Shown: positions 63,480-64,000 of the stretch, one piece after another
Numbering within the stretch: the stretch's first letter is position 1
How the letters are laid out: every line of letters starts with the position of its first letter
DNA from: Cordylochernes scorpioides
Lineage: Eukaryota > Arthropoda > Arachnida > Pseudoscorpiones > Chernetidae
Direction: 5' to 3'
Length of the DNA: 64,000 nt
Assembly: GCA_030710605.1 (NCBI GenBank)
Contig: CP092864.1
Coordinates: 138,645,160 to 138,709,159, forward strand
Position numbers and translations under genes: made by a program
The notes under the pieces: model-generated
What the model was told of the DNA's origin: nothing
Database searches by the model: none
Seen by the model: the letters and a program-made list of their open reading frames with translations, nothing else

Positions 63480-64000
63480 AGAGACATTAAGTGAAGCGTC
63501 TTCGGATATCACAATCATACTCGGCGATTTTAACGCCAAAAGTTCAACTTGGGGACCACCTGTCCAGGATAACAAAGGTCAGCAGGTTGAGGACATGCTA
63601 ACCGACCTCGACCTTACACCATTAAATAACGGAGAGAACACCTATATATCCAAGTCCACAGGCACAGAATCCGCAATAGACATCACAGCGATAAATTTCA
63701 ACATCGCGCACCCACAACACAATGGAAAAACCTGAGAGGTTAAATCAGTGACCACAGAACAATTTTAACAACCCTAAACTTCAAAATTGAGAATGTCCAA
63801 CAGAATAAAAGAACATGGAACTTTAGGAAAGCCGACTTGAAAAAATTCACAGAAAAGCTTGAAGAACTGTGCAACGAAGAATTGAATTTCAGAACGCTTG
63901 ACAAAAACTTGGAAAAATTCTCTTCGAACATATCCAAAGCTGCAAAAGCATCGATACCTAGAAGGAGACGTAAAGACCTGTGGATACCTTACTGGAAGGG
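63480..64000 (+). pseudogene. non-LTR retrotransposon endonuclease domain, continues past window
   Basis: IILGDFNAKSSTWGPPVQDN is the DFNA-containing core of an APE-type endonuclease (the conserved N and D are present), followed by NTYISKSTGTESAIDI and, after a stop/frameshift near 63735, SDHRTI, the terminal SDH catalytic motif. A linker towards the RT follows (KRTWNFRKADLKKFTEKLEE) to the edge. The domain's first ~100 residues are missing, so the copy is 5' truncated. It abuts the mariner transposase. Confidence 0.78.

Noticed and set aside
1-64000. CRISPR arrays, rRNA genes, bacterial operons
   Set aside because: The regular repeats seen are minisatellites or transposon-derived; no spacer-repeat structure, no rRNA or operon-like gene spacing.

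Overview
This window is eukaryotic, very AT-rich nuclear DNA, almost certainly from an invertebrate animal and most likely an arthropod. I judge that from the mix of mobile elements: DD34D mariner, DD34E Tc1, DDxD mariner relatives, Penelope-like elements, Helitrons, tRNA-derived SINEs, and non-LTR fragments whose C-terminal CxxC..HxxxC tails look like those of arthropod lineages. I cannot name the species. Nothing looks prokaryotic: no operons, no CRISPR, no rRNA. I recognise no intact host protein gene. At most there are two or three weak candidate exons (51831-51932, 58707-58785 and an open segment near 41883). There is one 100-base assembly gap (7379-7478).

Layout. 0-7 kb: a SINE, ribozyme-bearing repeats, foldback elements, a pogo-like MITE, tandem arrays and the end of a non-LTR element. 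7-12.2 kb: the 5' end of a mariner, the gap, then a Helitron-like region with a SINE inside it and a CTAG terminus at 12164. 12.2-16.5 kb: a large foldback, a MITE, a hammerhead ribozyme motif, two SINEs and a tRNA-Gly gene. 16.5-23.2 kb: an almost perfectly preserved Ty3/gypsy-type LTR retrotransposon with 984-bp LTRs. It is internally deleted yet carries an uninterrupted 744-codon frame. 23.2-25.6 kb: inverted arrays of a ~96-bp minisatellite attached to a non-LTR tail. 25.9-34.5 kb: the 3' half of a mariner, the best hammerhead ribozyme, a SINE tail amplified in tandem, a Helitron containing a foldback, and several non-LTR 3' ends. 35-40.2 kb: hairpin elements, a Helitron, and a decayed Penelope-like element (RT C-terminus plus GIY-YIG). 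42.4-45 kb: a ~2.6-kb palindrome built of three Helitrons inside a foldback. 45-52 kb: Helitron, MITE, SINEs, foldbacks and a tRNA-like gene. 52.3-54.7 kb: a four-level nest (foldback > SINE > hAT MITE > Tc1). 55-59.2 kb: foldbacks, and a Helitron carrying a tRNA-Gly-like gene. 59.2-61.6 kb: featureless AT-rich DNA. 61.6-64 kb: a mariner-family pseudogene abutting a non-LTR endonuclease domain that runs off the edge.

The most interesting theme is small self-cleaving RNA motifs. Hammerhead-ribozyme cores (CUGANGA, stem II, GAAA, very short stem III, NUH) recur in the centres of several otherwise unrelated foldback families, as well as in the Penelope 3' region. One copy (27680-27719) has every core residue intact. 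Copies differ by compensatory changes in stem II. A second very common foldback family has a circularly permuted version of the same core. Other points worth a look are two hAT families that hit the same 8-bp site in a SINE, a tRNA-Gly body with a His-type anticodon inside a Helitron, and the Helitron palindrome.
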